From positions 166,111-230,110 of the forward strand of contig PGYM01000002.1 of assembly GCA_002839675.1 (NCBI GenBank): 64,000 nucleotides of DNA. The letters run 5' to 3'. The notes beneath the pieces were generated by a model. It searched no databases. It saw nothing but the letters and a program-made list of their open reading frames with translations, and was not told the origin of the DNA. The stretch is from Methanomicrobiales archaeon HGW-Methanomicrobiales-1. Lineage in GTDB: Archaea; Halobacteriota; Methanomicrobia; Methanomicrobiales; Methanospirillaceae. Positions 1 to 8,103 of the stretch are shown piece by piece; the first letter of the stretch is position 1, and each line of letters begins with the position of its first letter. The position numbers and the translations under genes are program-made.

Positions 1-1
1 C

Positions 2-424
2 GGCGCTGAAGGGGCTATTCCGTTCATCGAGAACCTCAACGATGCAGCTATCAAGCGCTTCCAGGAACAGACGGAAATCGTCAACATCATGGAAAGCGAA
101 GACCTCAACGCAATCAAGGCGAAGATCAACGAACTCAAGGCCCGGGACCCGGGTGCGTTCGCTGGCGACGCCATTGTCGTAGAAGTCAAGGAAGCAGCAG
201 GCGGACAGGAAGTTGGCGCTGCAAGTGCAAACCCCCAGTTCCTCGAAATCGAGAAGAGACTCGACAAGATCGAGAAGAAGATCGAGTTCGTGGATGCAGA
301 GGTTGCGCAGCGTGTTGGAAGAAAAATCGGACGGGATATCGGCATACTGTACGGCCTAATGGCAGGCGTTATCGTATTTATCATGCTGCTGTTCCTGTAC
401 CAGAAATTAATGGCATTGGTATAA
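2..424 (+). CDS. mtrG: Tetrahydromethanopterin S-methyltransferase, MtrA-like/MtrG composite subunit (5' end cut)
   Basis: The reading frame is open to the left edge, so the true start lies outside the window. The first part (ending about position 150, at a DPGAF motif) resembles the end of the soluble corrinoid-binding domain of MtrA. The second part has the MtrG signature: a charged helix with EIEKRLDKIEKK, then QRVGRKIGRDIGILYG and a single C-terminal membrane helix (about positions 330-420). MtrG is a small membrane subunit of the Na+-pumping Mtr complex, which moves the methyl group from H4MPT to coenzyme M. Classical operons have separate mtrA, mtrF and mtrG genes before mtrH; here an MtrA-like part and MtrG share one frame, and no mtrF is seen between this gene and mtrH. 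The stop lies 17 bases before mtrH. The MtrG part is secure; how complete the MtrA-like part is cannot be judged here. Confidence 0.8.
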   Translation, partial: GAEGAIPFIENLNDAAIKRFQEQTEIVNIMESEDLNAIKAKINELKARDPGAFAGDAIVVEVKEAAGGQEVGAASANPQFLEIEKRLDKIEKKIEFVDAEVAQRVGRKIGRDIGILYGLMAGVIVFIMLLFLYQKLMALV

Positions 425-441
425 CGGAGGTGTAAACGAAT

Positions 442-1479
442 ATGTTCAGATTTGAAAAAGAACAGAGTGTCTGGGACTTTAACGGCACCAAGATTGGTGG
501 ACAGCCCGGAGAGTACCCAACCGTATTGGGTGCCTCAATTTTCTACAACAAGCACGAGTGCGTGCTTGATGACCACAAGGGAACGATCGACAAGGCAAAG
601 GCAGAAGCCCTCTGGAACCGCTGTCAGGTCCTGTCAGACCTGACCGGAGTTCCACACTTCATCCAGATCATCGCGGAGTACGGCGAAGCCTTTGAGAGCT
701 ACTTCAACTGGTTCGACAGCATCGACAACAAGACCGCATTCCTGATGGACTCATCAGTACCAGCAGCACTTGCCCATGCATGCAAGTATGTTACTGAAGT
801 CGGCCTTGCTAACCGTGCGATCTACAACTCGATCAACGGTTCAATCCTGCCCGAGAGCATCGAAGCACTCAAGAACAGTGACGTCGATGCAGCCATTGTG
901 CTCGCATTCAACCCTGCAGACCCGTCAGTAGCGGGAAGGGAGAAGGTGCTCGTAGAGGGTGGCGTTGCAGGACAGACAAAGGGTATGCTCGAGATCGCAG
1001 AGTACTGCGGTATCAAGCGCCCGATTCTCGACACTGCAGCAACCCCGCTCGGCCTCGGCAGCGGCGGCTCATACCGTGAGATCCTTGCATGCAAGGCAAT
1101 CCACGGGTACCCGACCGGTGGTGCATACCACAACATGACCGTTTCCTGGACCTGGCTCAAGCGCTGGAAGGGGACGAGCAAGACCCCCTCGGTACTCGCA
1201 GCAGGATACGAAGGTAAGGATGTTCTGCTCAAGCAGATGTCCCACCACTACCTCGGCGGTATTGAAGGCATCAAGCAGGCAGCATGGTCAGCCCCCGATA
1301 TCGGCTGCAACATGATTGCTAGCACCCTCGGTGCAGACCTTATCATGTACGGTCCGATCGAGAATGTCGAAGCAATGATCACGGCACAGGCATACACGGA
1401 CATCACTGTCCTTGAAGCAACCCGTCAGCTCGGCATTGAGTGCAAATCAGATAGCCACCCCATCTTTAAACTCATTTAA
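442..1479 (+). CDS. mtrH: Tetrahydromethanopterin S-methyltransferase subunit H
   Basis: MtrH is the soluble peripheral subunit of the Mtr complex. It transfers the methyl group from methyl-H4MPT to the corrinoid carried by MtrA, the first half of the energy-conserving step in methanogenesis. The 345-residue product begins MFRFEKEQ and is recognised along its whole length, including the segments KIGGQPGEYPTVLGASIFY and GADLIMYGPIEN; it is somewhat longer than the roughly 310-320 residues usual in other orders. A strong ribosome binding site GGAGGTG lies at 425-431, about 10 bases before the ATG. It is the last gene of the mtr operon, and a run of T follows directly after the stop. Confidence 0.96.
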   Translation: MFRFEKEQSVWDFNGTKIGGQPGEYPTVLGASIFYNKHECVLDDHKGTIDKAKAEALWNRCQVLSDLTGVPHFIQIIAEYGEAFESYFNWFDSIDNKTAFLMDSSVPAALAHACKYVTEVGLANRAIYNSINGSILPESIEALKNSDVDAAIVLAFNPADPSVAGREKVLVEGGVAGQTKGMLEIAEYCGIKRPILDTAATPLGLGSGGSYREILACKAIHGYPTGGAYHNMTVSWTWLKRWKGTSKTPSVLAAGYEGKDVLLKQMSHHYLGGIEGIKQAAWSAPDIGCNMIASTLGADLIMYGPIENVEAMITAQAYTDITVLEATRQLGIECKSDSHPIFKLI

Positions 1480-1490
1480 TTTTTTTTTCA
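1480..1490 (+). terminator. T-rich terminator after the mtr operon
   Basis: A run of nine T starts right at the end of mtrH. Oligo-T tracts on the coding strand are the usual termination signal in euryarchaea. The remaining spacer to 1731 shows no gene or clear structure. Confidence 0.5.
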
Positions 1491-1731
1491 AGGTCCGCGT
1501 TAGCGGGATTATTCACAAACGAGAAGATTCATTCTGAAATCTCCAACCGGATTGCGGTGCATTTTTCTCCGAACAATCTGCCAATTGCAGCGCCCCTGAT
1601 TAAAGACCACCACTTTCTATCAAAATGGGATCACCCTCCTGATAGTCGTACATGAATAAATGAATCCAACACTGCGAGAATGTTCCGGTGACTGAAAATG
1701 GATAAAAAAAGATATCATCCGGTTAAAAAAA

Positions 1732-2358
1732 TTAAATTTTTGTTGCCCCCTGGGGGAAATTTACGATTAAAAGGCACTCGTCCGCTTCTTTTATTCTCCC
1801 AAGATTGCGGAGAGCAATTGCCTTGTTATAGTATACGAAAGAATTGATGGAGTTGAGATCGAGTGCTTTATCAAAGAATACGAGGGATTCTTCGTTTTTA
1901 CCCAGCTCCCGCAGCGCAATACCTTTTGCCGTCGCTGCCCGGATATTGTTCGGGCTTGATTCAAGTATTTTGTCGAAGCAGACTATCGCTTCCTTATACC
2001 GCCCCAGTTCGTTTAATGCATACCCTTTGTTGCTCAGCGCAAAGGTGTAATCCGGATCAAGGGCCAGCGCCAGATCAAAGCACTCGATCGCATCACTATA
2101 CCGGTGAATCTTCCTCAGGGCATATCCTTTCTCGAACCAGAGGGTGATGAGTTTTGGGTTTATCTTGAGGGCTGCATCGTAAGCCGCGATTGCATCGTTG
2201 TGCCGCCCGAGATAATAATAGACATTCCCTTTTTCCTCAAGAGCCGTGGTATTCCTGCGGTCCAGTTCAAGGACACGGTCATAGTGGGTAATTGCATCAT
2301 CATACCGGCCGATCTTCTTGAGATGATGTGCCTTTTCCAGCAATGCGGTAACGTCCAT
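1732..2358 (-). CDS. Tetratricopeptide repeat (TPR) protein
   Basis: The product is 208 residues from the ATG at 2358 (MDVTALLEKAHHLKK); the frame stays open upstream but has no better start. It consists of about six consecutive 34-residue TPR units with typical spacing, for example YDDAITHYDRVLELD, HNDAIAAYDAALKINP and YSDAIECFDLALALDP. TPR arrays are protein-interaction scaffolds. There is no signal peptide or membrane segment, so it should be cytoplasmic. Many paralogues of such stand-alone TPR proteins occur in Methanomicrobiales; the partner is unknown. Confidence 0.85.
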   Translation of the reverse strand: MDVTALLEKAHHLKKIGRYDDAITHYDRVLELDRRNTTALEEKGNVYYYLGRHNDAIAAYDAALKINPKLITLWFEKGYALRKIHRYSDAIECFDLALALDPDYTFALSNKGYALNELGRYKEAIVCFDKILESSPNNIRAATAKGIALRELGKNEESLVFFDKALDLNSINSFVYYNKAIALRNLGRIKEADECLLIVNFPQGATKI

Positions 2359-2410
2359 ACCAATCAGTATACCATTCACACGATAATACCTTGCGGTAAA
2401 AAAGAAGGAA

Positions 2411-3109
2411 TTAATCCCTGTACAGGATGACAGCACCCGCACACGAGAGCAAGGCAAGGAATACGGTTGCTGGTGGCAGGGATGATTTTGTCGTTGGAAG
2501 GGGAGTTGCCGGAGCTGCCGTTAGCAGGGTTGTCACCGGTTCCGGGGGAGATGTTGGTGCAGGAGTCGGGGAAGGTATGATGAGTATCGGCACCAGGGTC
2601 GAAGCATGCATCTCGGGGTTGAGCGTATACGAAGTCCCGGTGCTGATCGATACTCTGGATGCCTTGTTGGTATCTTTTAAGTAGACTTCAAGAGTCTTGT
2701 AGGTATTCGACCCGCCCAAATGGGCCTTGTCCACCGGCTCGGGGGTGACGTAAACCAGGTACGTTCCGGCCTTGATCTCATTCTCGATACGTGAGGTATC
2801 CCAGCGGAAGGTCCACTCCTGATTGCTGTCCAGGTCGATCTGCGTAAACATTCCCTTGTCAGCCCGCTGGCTCACATCAGTCAGGGTAACCCCGTTCTCC
2901 GGCAGGCCCGGACCGGTCATGAAGAGGTACACGCTGCTGCCCGAGTAGGACACCCCGTGGAGGGTCAGGGTATCTCCCAGTTCTGCTGTGATAGAGGCAT
3001 CAGCCCCGGTGACAGGAAGGATCATGAATGCAGCAAGAAGGCAGACGACGATGATAAAAGTATACCGGCAGATACCGGATCTCTTGATTAAACAGGTCAA
3101 ATCAATCAC
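2411..3109 (-). CDS. Small secreted protein with one S-layer-type domain and a C-terminal anchor
   Basis: The 232-residue product has an N-terminal signal peptide (hydrophobic core about residues 17-34, then GADAS), one globular domain at about 40-150, a Pro/Thr/Ser-rich stalk at about 165-210 and a final hydrophobic segment ending ILYRD. The domain resembles one repeat of the large S-layer protein encoded at 33450-36263: YLFMTGPGLPENG matches YLFIMGPNLKPSG there, and EWTFRWDTS matches TWSWKWGTS. It is therefore probably a cell-surface protein tethered to the membrane through an O-glycosylated stalk. The start is a GTG at 3109; an in-frame TTG at 3100 is an alternative. Exact role unknown. 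Confidence 0.75.
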   Translation of the reverse strand: MIDLTCLIKRSGICRYTFIIVVCLLAAFMILPVTGADASITAELGDTLTLHGVSYSGSSVYLFMTGPGLPENGVTLTDVSQRADKGMFTQIDLDSNQEWTFRWDTSRIENEIKAGTYLVYVTPEPVDKAHLGGSNTYKTLEVYLKDTNKASRVSISTGTSYTLNPEMHASTLVPILIIPSPTPAPTSPPEPVTTLLTAAPATPLPTTKSSLPPATVFLALLSCAGAVILYRD

Positions 3110-3357
3110 TAAATAGTAAATAAACTGCCGGCGGGTTTATAGATATGTGTCATGGAATTTCAGCACCGTACCCCGCGTGACCCCATGGTAAAGCTCGGGG
3201 AAGTTATCCGGAGGAGAAGGGCTCTTACGTCCCGATGCACGCCCGGTTCACATGCAAATAGCAGGATTCTGGCTTTGTAATTCCCCAAACACATTGAAGG
3301 GAATACCGGCAGGATAAACGGGAACGAAAAAAGGCAGGGGAAATGTATTTTCAACTA

Positions 3358-3978
3358 TCAGGCCTGAAGTGGTTCAAATCCCTGTTTGAACACCTTACCG
3401 AACTGCATGCGGATCTTGGGATCCTGCGCACAAACCGGGCAGACATAATCGTCCGGAAGATCCTCAAATTTCGTTCCCGGTTTTATCCCCCGGTGAGGTT
3501 CCCCGCGTTTCTCATCATACACGTAGGAACACATTGAGCAGAGATATCGTGTTGGGCTCCACTCTTCAAATCCCCATTTACCGATCTTTCCTTTTCCCTG
3601 GTACCCGCAGACCGGACAGAGGTACGTGTCGGGAAGATCCTCAAAAGGAGTTCCCGCAGGAATGCCATTGTGCGGTTCGCCACGGAGAGGTGAATAGATG
3701 TACCCGCAGAGCCTGCATTTGTACCGTACGGCTGTTGCAGCAGATTTTTTTGTCCCTCTTTTCGCTGCGCTTTTTTTCACCGTTTTCTTTGGCTGGACCT
3801 TTACCGCAGATTTAACCGGGGTTTTCTTTCTGGCTGCAGCGGTTACTTTCGTCCCCTCAGGTTTACCCACCATACCGGGCTTTTTCTTTGCCACAGATGA
3901 TGCTTTAGCTTTGGCTGCAACCAGTTTTTTTATGCTTTTAGCGCCACTTTTTTTTGTTGCTGTCACTGCTTTTGCCAT
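3358..3978 (-). CDS. Double-rubredoxin protein with Lys/Ala-rich N-terminal tail
   Basis: The 206-residue protein has two rubredoxin-like domains in its C-terminal half, each with paired CxxC knuckles: CRLCG with CPVCG (about residues 89-130) and CSMCS with CPVCA (about 148-190). Each pair should bind one iron in a Cys4 site for one-electron transfer. The first about 86 residues are a low-complexity basic region rich in Lys, Ala, Pro, Ser and Thr (for example [22 protein letters not shown]), like histone H1 tails. Normal rubredoxins have about 53 residues and are acidic, so the tail is unusual; it may bind nucleic acid or an acidic protein. The ATG at 3978 starts directly at the tail. Likely role: electron carrier or oxidative-stress protein; partner unknown. 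Confidence 0.85.
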   Translation of the reverse strand: MAKAVTATKKSGAKSIKKLVAAKAKASSVAKKKPGMVGKPEGTKVTAAARKKTPVKSAVKVQPKKTVKKSAAKRGTKKSAATAVRYKCRLCGYIYSPLRGEPHNGIPAGTPFEDLPDTYLCPVCGYQGKGKIGKWGFEEWSPTRYLCSMCSYVYDEKRGEPHRGIKPGTKFEDLPDDYVCPVCAQDPKIRMQFGKVFKQGFEPLQA

Positions 3979-4239
3979 AAAAATCCACCATTGCGGACTT
4001 CTTTTCTCCCGGTAACCCTGTTGCCGGGCGAAGTTCGCTCAAGGGGAACATGGAAATTTATGGGTATTATATATTGTGGACGATGCAAATTGAGGCTGTG
4101 GAAATAGGGAGCAGGTGCACACTCAACTGCCTGCATCCTGATCCTCTATTTCGCGGTATAGAGGGAATCCCGCAGATATATCAAAAAGGTAAGAAACATC
4201 CCGGTTTATCCGTGAACAGCGCACATATTTTAACAGACC

Positions 4240-4836
4240 ATGCAGGACCTGATTCCGGGAATTATCTATTCCTTTGCCGCTCTGTTCATCATCCTCGATC
4301 CCCTTCTGTCGGTACCGATCTTTGCTGCTATGACCAAAGGGCAGACACCAGCAGAGATTCACAAACAGGCTTTCATCGCGGTCGCCGTTGCCGGCGGGCT
4401 GATGTACCTGTTCCTGGTATTCAATAAACTGATCTTTGACATCCTTGGCCTCAATTTGCCCAGTTTCCAGATCGCCGGGGGTATTCTCCTGTTCCTCCTC
4501 GGTATCCAGTATGCGCTGGGAATTGAGATCGGGCACTGCAAAGATCGGGCAAAAACCGCAGTGGGTGTGGTTATCGGAACACCACTCCTGTGCGGCCCGG
4601 GTACCATTACTACCGTGATGCTGCTTTCAAGGGATTACGGCCTCCTTATCCCCTTTATTGCAATCACCCTTTCACTGCTTGCTACGTGGCTTGTCCTTTA
4701 TTACTCTGAATTTATCCAGAGAATTCTCGGCGATGTGGTAACAGACATTATGGGAAAAGTGCTCGGTATGCTTGTCGCTGCTATCGCGGTTAAGATCATT
4801 GCGTCTGGTGTGATCGCACTGGCCGCTGTTGCCTGA
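4240..4836 (+). CDS. MarC family integral membrane protein
   Basis: The 198-residue protein has six hydrophobic segments and the family hallmarks FIILDPLLSVPIFAAMT near the N terminus and GTPLLCGPGTITTVMLLS in the middle. MarC/UPF0056 proteins are small inner-membrane proteins. The early link to multiple antibiotic resistance was not upheld, and the substrate, if any, is unknown. It starts with ATG at 4240 after a 260-base spacer that contains an AT-rich TATA-like stretch near 4064-4080. It appears to be a single-gene unit. Confidence 0.88.
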   Translation: MQDLIPGIIYSFAALFIILDPLLSVPIFAAMTKGQTPAEIHKQAFIAVAVAGGLMYLFLVFNKLIFDILGLNLPSFQIAGGILLFLLGIQYALGIEIGHCKDRAKTAVGVVIGTPLLCGPGTITTVMLLSRDYGLLIPFIAITLSLLATWLVLYYSEFIQRILGDVVTDIMGKVLGMLVAAIAVKIIASGVIALAAVA

Positions 4837-4936
4837 TCCAGCACATCGCTAAAAAAAATCCAAAATCCGTTTTTTTATTCCATCCGGCATTGTTGCAGGT
4901 CACCTGCAGTGCGTGAATTCATGCCTTGGTAAAAAA

Positions 4937-5833
4937 TCAGGAATCGCGTTTTAAGGAATATACTTCAACCATATGATCCGGGTGGTACCGCATCTTTGCT
5001 TCCCGGAGACCGGCAACACCGAGATCGCTTTCCCGGTTGATATACGTGAAATTTTTCCTGAGGATGGATGCGGTTTCCGCATTGATTTCCTTGTAGATGC
5101 CTTCACAATCGGGCATCCCTTTCTCGAAATGGACCAGTGCAGTGTCGTTATTGAGGGGTTCGAAGAGCGACATGGCACCGATCGCTTCACCAATACGGAT
5201 AATCAGCCCGGACAATCCCAGCTCGTTGAAATGATCGATGGCAAAAAACGTTGCATCTTTTTCATGGGCAAGGACCGGATCTCCTTCACAACCTTTCCAT
5301 TCACACCACTGGATCAGGAATCGTTTCACTTCCTCATAGTTCTCCGGCGTGATTGGCTCGAGTGAATAGACACAGTTTTTCCGGAATTTGTTGACGTGAT
5401 GTCGGATGGTAAGGTACTGCTTTCCCGGAAGGTCGGCAAGGTCGGAAGCTCGGTACACGTACTCGAAATGGTTCCGGTCAGGTACCAGGTTCAGGCCGGG
5501 GCAGGTGTCCCGCATCCAGCGGGCAGTATCCGGATCGATCAGCACAACCGGTTCCGCATCACTGATATCCGATGCCAGCCGGATAAGCGAACGCAGGAGT
5601 TCGGGGTTACGGGGCCCGATTGGAGGGCGGAACCGGGTGATACCATCAATCGTGCTGGCAAGAATGACATTTTTCTCGACAAAGGCATACTGGTAATGTG
5701 CGTAATGATTCCAGCAGACCATATTGGTAAACGTATTATCGCTGTGGGTCTGGGGATAATGTGCATAATGCTGCTGGAAAAATGCCCGTTCTGCCAGCGT
5801 GACCGGTTGGAAATCAGTCTGGGTAAGTTTCAT
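4937..5833 (-). CDS. DUF2156 (phosphatidylglycerol lysyltransferase C-terminal-like) protein
   Basis: The 298-residue soluble protein matches the DUF2156 family, a tandem GNAT-like fold related to the catalytic domain of MprF aminoacyl-lipid synthases. Recognisable parts are SDNTFTNMVCWNHY near the N terminus, the basic segment RHHVNKFRKNC in the middle and YINRESDLGVAGLREAKMRYHP near the C terminus. Unlike MprF it has no membrane domain. In this family the acceptor is not known; aminoacyl transfer from aminoacyl-tRNA is an inference from the fold. Its ATG overlaps the stop of the upstream GNAT gene by 4 bases, so the two are translationally coupled. Confidence 0.8.
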   Translation of the reverse strand: MKLTQTDFQPVTLAERAFFQQHYAHYPQTHSDNTFTNMVCWNHYAHYQYAFVEKNVILASTIDGITRFRPPIGPRNPELLRSLIRLASDISDAEPVVLIDPDTARWMRDTCPGLNLVPDRNHFEYVYRASDLADLPGKQYLTIRHHVNKFRKNCVYSLEPITPENYEEVKRFLIQWCEWKGCEGDPVLAHEKDATFFAIDHFNELGLSGLIIRIGEAIGAMSLFEPLNNDTALVHFEKGMPDCEGIYKEINAETASILRKNFTYINRESDLGVAGLREAKMRYHPDHMVEVYSLKRDS

Positions 5834-6261
5834 CCTTCACCCCGGAAGATCAGGGGGACGTGCCCCCCCATGGGTTTAAAACCGAGCGGCAGGTAAAAAT
5901 GTTCGGAGCCCGGCTCTGCAATCAGGGCAATCCACGTTACCCCGGCTTTTACGCACCGGTCGACAAGGGCAGATACCATCTCTTTGCCAATGCCGCTCTT
6001 TCGGTATGCCGGAAGAACCACCAGGTCCTGGATATATCCATCCGAGACTCCATCGGAGATCACTCGTCCCATACCTATGGCCTTCCCGGTTTTTTTGTCA
6101 ACGGCAACGGCAAATGAAAAACTACCCCGGATCAGTGCACCGAGAGCCGATGGATCATATTCATCCTTCCACCATCCTCCGGCGCGGTACAGGTCAGCGA
6201 TCTCGTTGTTGTCCCACGAACAGACCAGCTGGACCACGATCTCATGTTCCACAGATATCAT
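5830..6261 (-). CDS. GNAT family N-acetyltransferase
   Basis: The 143-residue protein is a compact GNAT enzyme. The acetyl-CoA pyrophosphate-binding motif A is seen as VLPAYRKSGIGKEMV at about residues 82-96 (pattern RxxGxG/A), preceded by beta strand YIQDLVV. The ending LPLGFKPMGGHVPLIF fits motif B. The substrate cannot be told. It is the first gene of a two-gene unit with the DUF2156 gene, with an ATGA-type overlap, so both may modify a common amine substrate. Confidence 0.85.
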   Translation of the reverse strand: MISVEHEIVVQLVCSWDNNEIADLYRAGGWWKDEYDPSALGALIRGSFSFAVAVDKKTGKAIGMGRVISDGVSDGYIQDLVVLPAYRKSGIGKEMVSALVDRCVKAGVTWIALIAEPGSEHFYLPLGFKPMGGHVPLIFRGEG

Positions 6262-6363
6262 ACCCCCTGCAATACGTAAAAGATTTCCCGTCTCAACATT
6301 TGATCAGGAAAAAATGAATGGCGTATGCATTGCGGGGAAAAATTCGCAGAAGAACAATGCTGG

Positions 6364-6897
6364 TTATTCGCGCTTGATCTGGGTGATCGCGGTATCAACA
6401 ATGGCACCCAGCGCTTCAACACCCCAGTGCTGGGAGTTCAGGGTCAGGTGATAGATGGAGAGATCGTTGATGTTAATGGAATAATATGACCGGTATCGCA
6501 GGGCTTCACACTGTTCGCGCTCAAGCGTGAGATCCCCGGCAGTCTTTTCATCAGCTACCTGGTCACGGAAGACTATCCTTTTTACCCGGCAGCCGATAGG
6601 TGCATGCAGCCATACCTTGAGGTCTGCATTTTCAATCATCCAGCCGGAGAGCCGGCCTTCAACAATAATATTGTCCTGCTGTTCTGCGATCACTTTCTGC
6701 CGGGCATCAATCATCTTGTCAAAAGACGAATCTTCTTCCGCAAGACGCCCGAACTCGGCAAGCTCCATGTTATGTTCCTTTGCGAGCTGCCGGAATACTT
6801 CGCCTGCTGAAATTAATGTGAAACCGTGGCGTTCTGAAAGGTACCGTGAGAGGGAGGTCGTCCCGCTGCCGGGCAACCCGCTCACGGTAATCCGCAT
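6364..6897 (-). CDS. cmk: Cytidylate kinase, archaeal type
   Basis: Phosphorylates CMP/dCMP with ATP. The product of 177 residues starts at the ATG at 6897, which overlaps the stop of the DUF106 gene (ATGA) and places the P-loop GLPGSGTT at residues 7-14; the open frame further upstream is not needed. SERHGFTLISAGEVFRQLA and IIVEGRLSGWM are typical of the archaeal short CMP kinases. It is the distal gene of the ribosomal/secY/adkA cluster, as in many euryarchaea, where cmk is often followed by ribosomal protein L14e and cbf5; these do not follow here. Confidence 0.92.
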   Translation of the reverse strand: MRITVSGLPGSGTTSLSRYLSERHGFTLISAGEVFRQLAKEHNMELAEFGRLAEEDSSFDKMIDARQKVIAEQQDNIIVEGRLSGWMIENADLKVWLHAPIGCRVKRIVFRDQVADEKTAGDLTLEREQCEALRYRSYYSININDLSIYHLTLNSQHWGVEALGAIVDTAITQIKRE

Positions 6898-7508
6898 CAG
6901 AGTCCCCCGATGTTCAAGGATTTCCGGATCACCTGACTCAAGGTGATAGAACAGATCATATACCAGAGAATCCATGCGGGAATGATCCAGACGGCTGCGT
7001 CATGCAGTCCGATAGTGCCGATATAGGGCATTGTGATGGTGCTTTTCACTTCTTCAAGCCGGTAAAGGAGCCAGAAAAAGATGGGGACCGTCAGCACGAG
7101 GATATATGCCATTGGCTTGAACTGCTGCTGGGACATCTCAAGCTGTTCGCGCATAACCCGGTCTTTTTTCGCATCCATCTTCTTGATCTTCTTCTCATCC
7201 TGGGAGAGCTGGGCTTCGCGGTACTCAGTCTGGAACTCTTTCATCCGTTCCTGGGTTTCAGTCATCTTGTCGTAATCGATGGTATACTTCTGGATGATTG
7301 AAGAGTACAACCCGGTAAATGCTGAAAGAATCACAATCAGGATGTAGAACGGAATTCCGAACCCATCAACGACCGGAGAGAATGCGCCATCGATTCCCCG
7401 GCCTACTCCTACTCGTAGCCACTCAATGCTGTACGAGAACATCATCAGCATCATGAAACCGAGCGCTATGTAAATACCGTATTTATCCCAGATTTTTGAA
7501 AAATCCAT
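6897..7508 (-). CDS. DUF106 family membrane protein (EMC3/TMCO1/YidC-like insertase superfamily)
   Basis: The archaeal DUF106 proteins belong to the Oxa1/YidC/Get1/EMC3 superfamily and probably help insert membrane proteins at the ribosome-Sec site. The product has an N-terminal membrane segment, a second at about residues 45-65, a charged cytoplasmic coiled coil (about 75-125, for example RMKEFQTEYREAQLSQDEKKIKKMD) and two C-terminal segments. The ATG at 7508 is chosen because GGTGA sits 5-9 bases before it; the longer start at 7532 would overlap adkA. Its place between adkA and cmk, just after secY, fits a co-translational insertion role. Confidence 0.88.
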   Translation of the reverse strand: MDFSKIWDKYGIYIALGFMMLMMFSYSIEWLRVGVGRGIDGAFSPVVDGFGIPFYILIVILSAFTGLYSSIIQKYTIDYDKMTETQERMKEFQTEYREAQLSQDEKKIKKMDAKKDRVMREQLEMSQQQFKPMAYILVLTVPIFFWLLYRLEEVKSTITMPYIGTIGLHDAAVWIIPAWILWYMICSITLSQVIRKSLNIGGL

Positions 7509-7512
7509 CTGT

Positions 7513-8085
7513 TCACCTGAGAACGTCTGCAAGTTCGGATGTGGACTTTTCCAGTAAAAAGTCCGCGTTTATTACAATTTTTACGGTGCAACCCGTCATC
7601 ATCGCATAGGCAGCAGCAATCGATCGGTTGAACTGCTGGTGTTCTGCAATGGACCGGGACCCTTCCTTATCCCGTGTACGGGTTTCATCCGCCAGCCGGC
7701 GCATGAGAATCTGGTCATCATCCGTTTCAACGAGAACTATGATGTCCGGCATAATCTCGCGGAGCACCCATTCGGGTAGTCCGGCAAGATAGCCTTTCGG
7801 GGTCTTGACCGATGCGTGCGTATCGATGAGCACATTGCCCGTTACCTGCGCAATCGCCTGGGCAGCACGCTGCTGCAACCGTTTCTGGACGGCGCGATCG
7901 AGCGTTCGCATCTGGTCCCGATCCTGGACAACATTATCGTTCTTTGCTACTTCGAACATGAAGGAGCCGAAATTAATGGATTGGTATTCGACACCCTCGT
8001 CCTTGAGCTTCTTTAATGCCTCGTTGATTACCGTCGTCTTGCCGACGCCCGGTACACCGGTTATGATGACTTTTCTTCCCTGCAT
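7513..8085 (-). CDS. adkA: Adenylate kinase, archaeal AdkA type
   Basis: Interconverts ATP + AMP and 2 ADP. The 190-residue protein has the P-loop GVPGVGKT at residues 10-17 and the archaeal-type sequence LIDTHASVKTPKGYLAGLP around the substrate site; it lacks the zinc/LID domain of bacterial Adk. It follows secY with an 18-base gap and precedes the DUF106 gene, the conserved archaeal order secY-adkA-DUF106-cmk. Confidence 0.95.
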   Translation of the reverse strand: MQGRKVIITGVPGVGKTTVINEALKKLKDEGVEYQSINFGSFMFEVAKNDNVVQDRDQMRTLDRAVQKRLQQRAAQAIAQVTGNVLIDTHASVKTPKGYLAGLPEWVLREIMPDIIVLVETDDDQILMRRLADETRTRDKEGSRSIAEHQQFNRSIAAAYAMMTGCTVKIVINADFLLEKSTSELADVLR

Positions 8086-8103
8086 CCGTGTCCCTTTCCT
8101 GGC

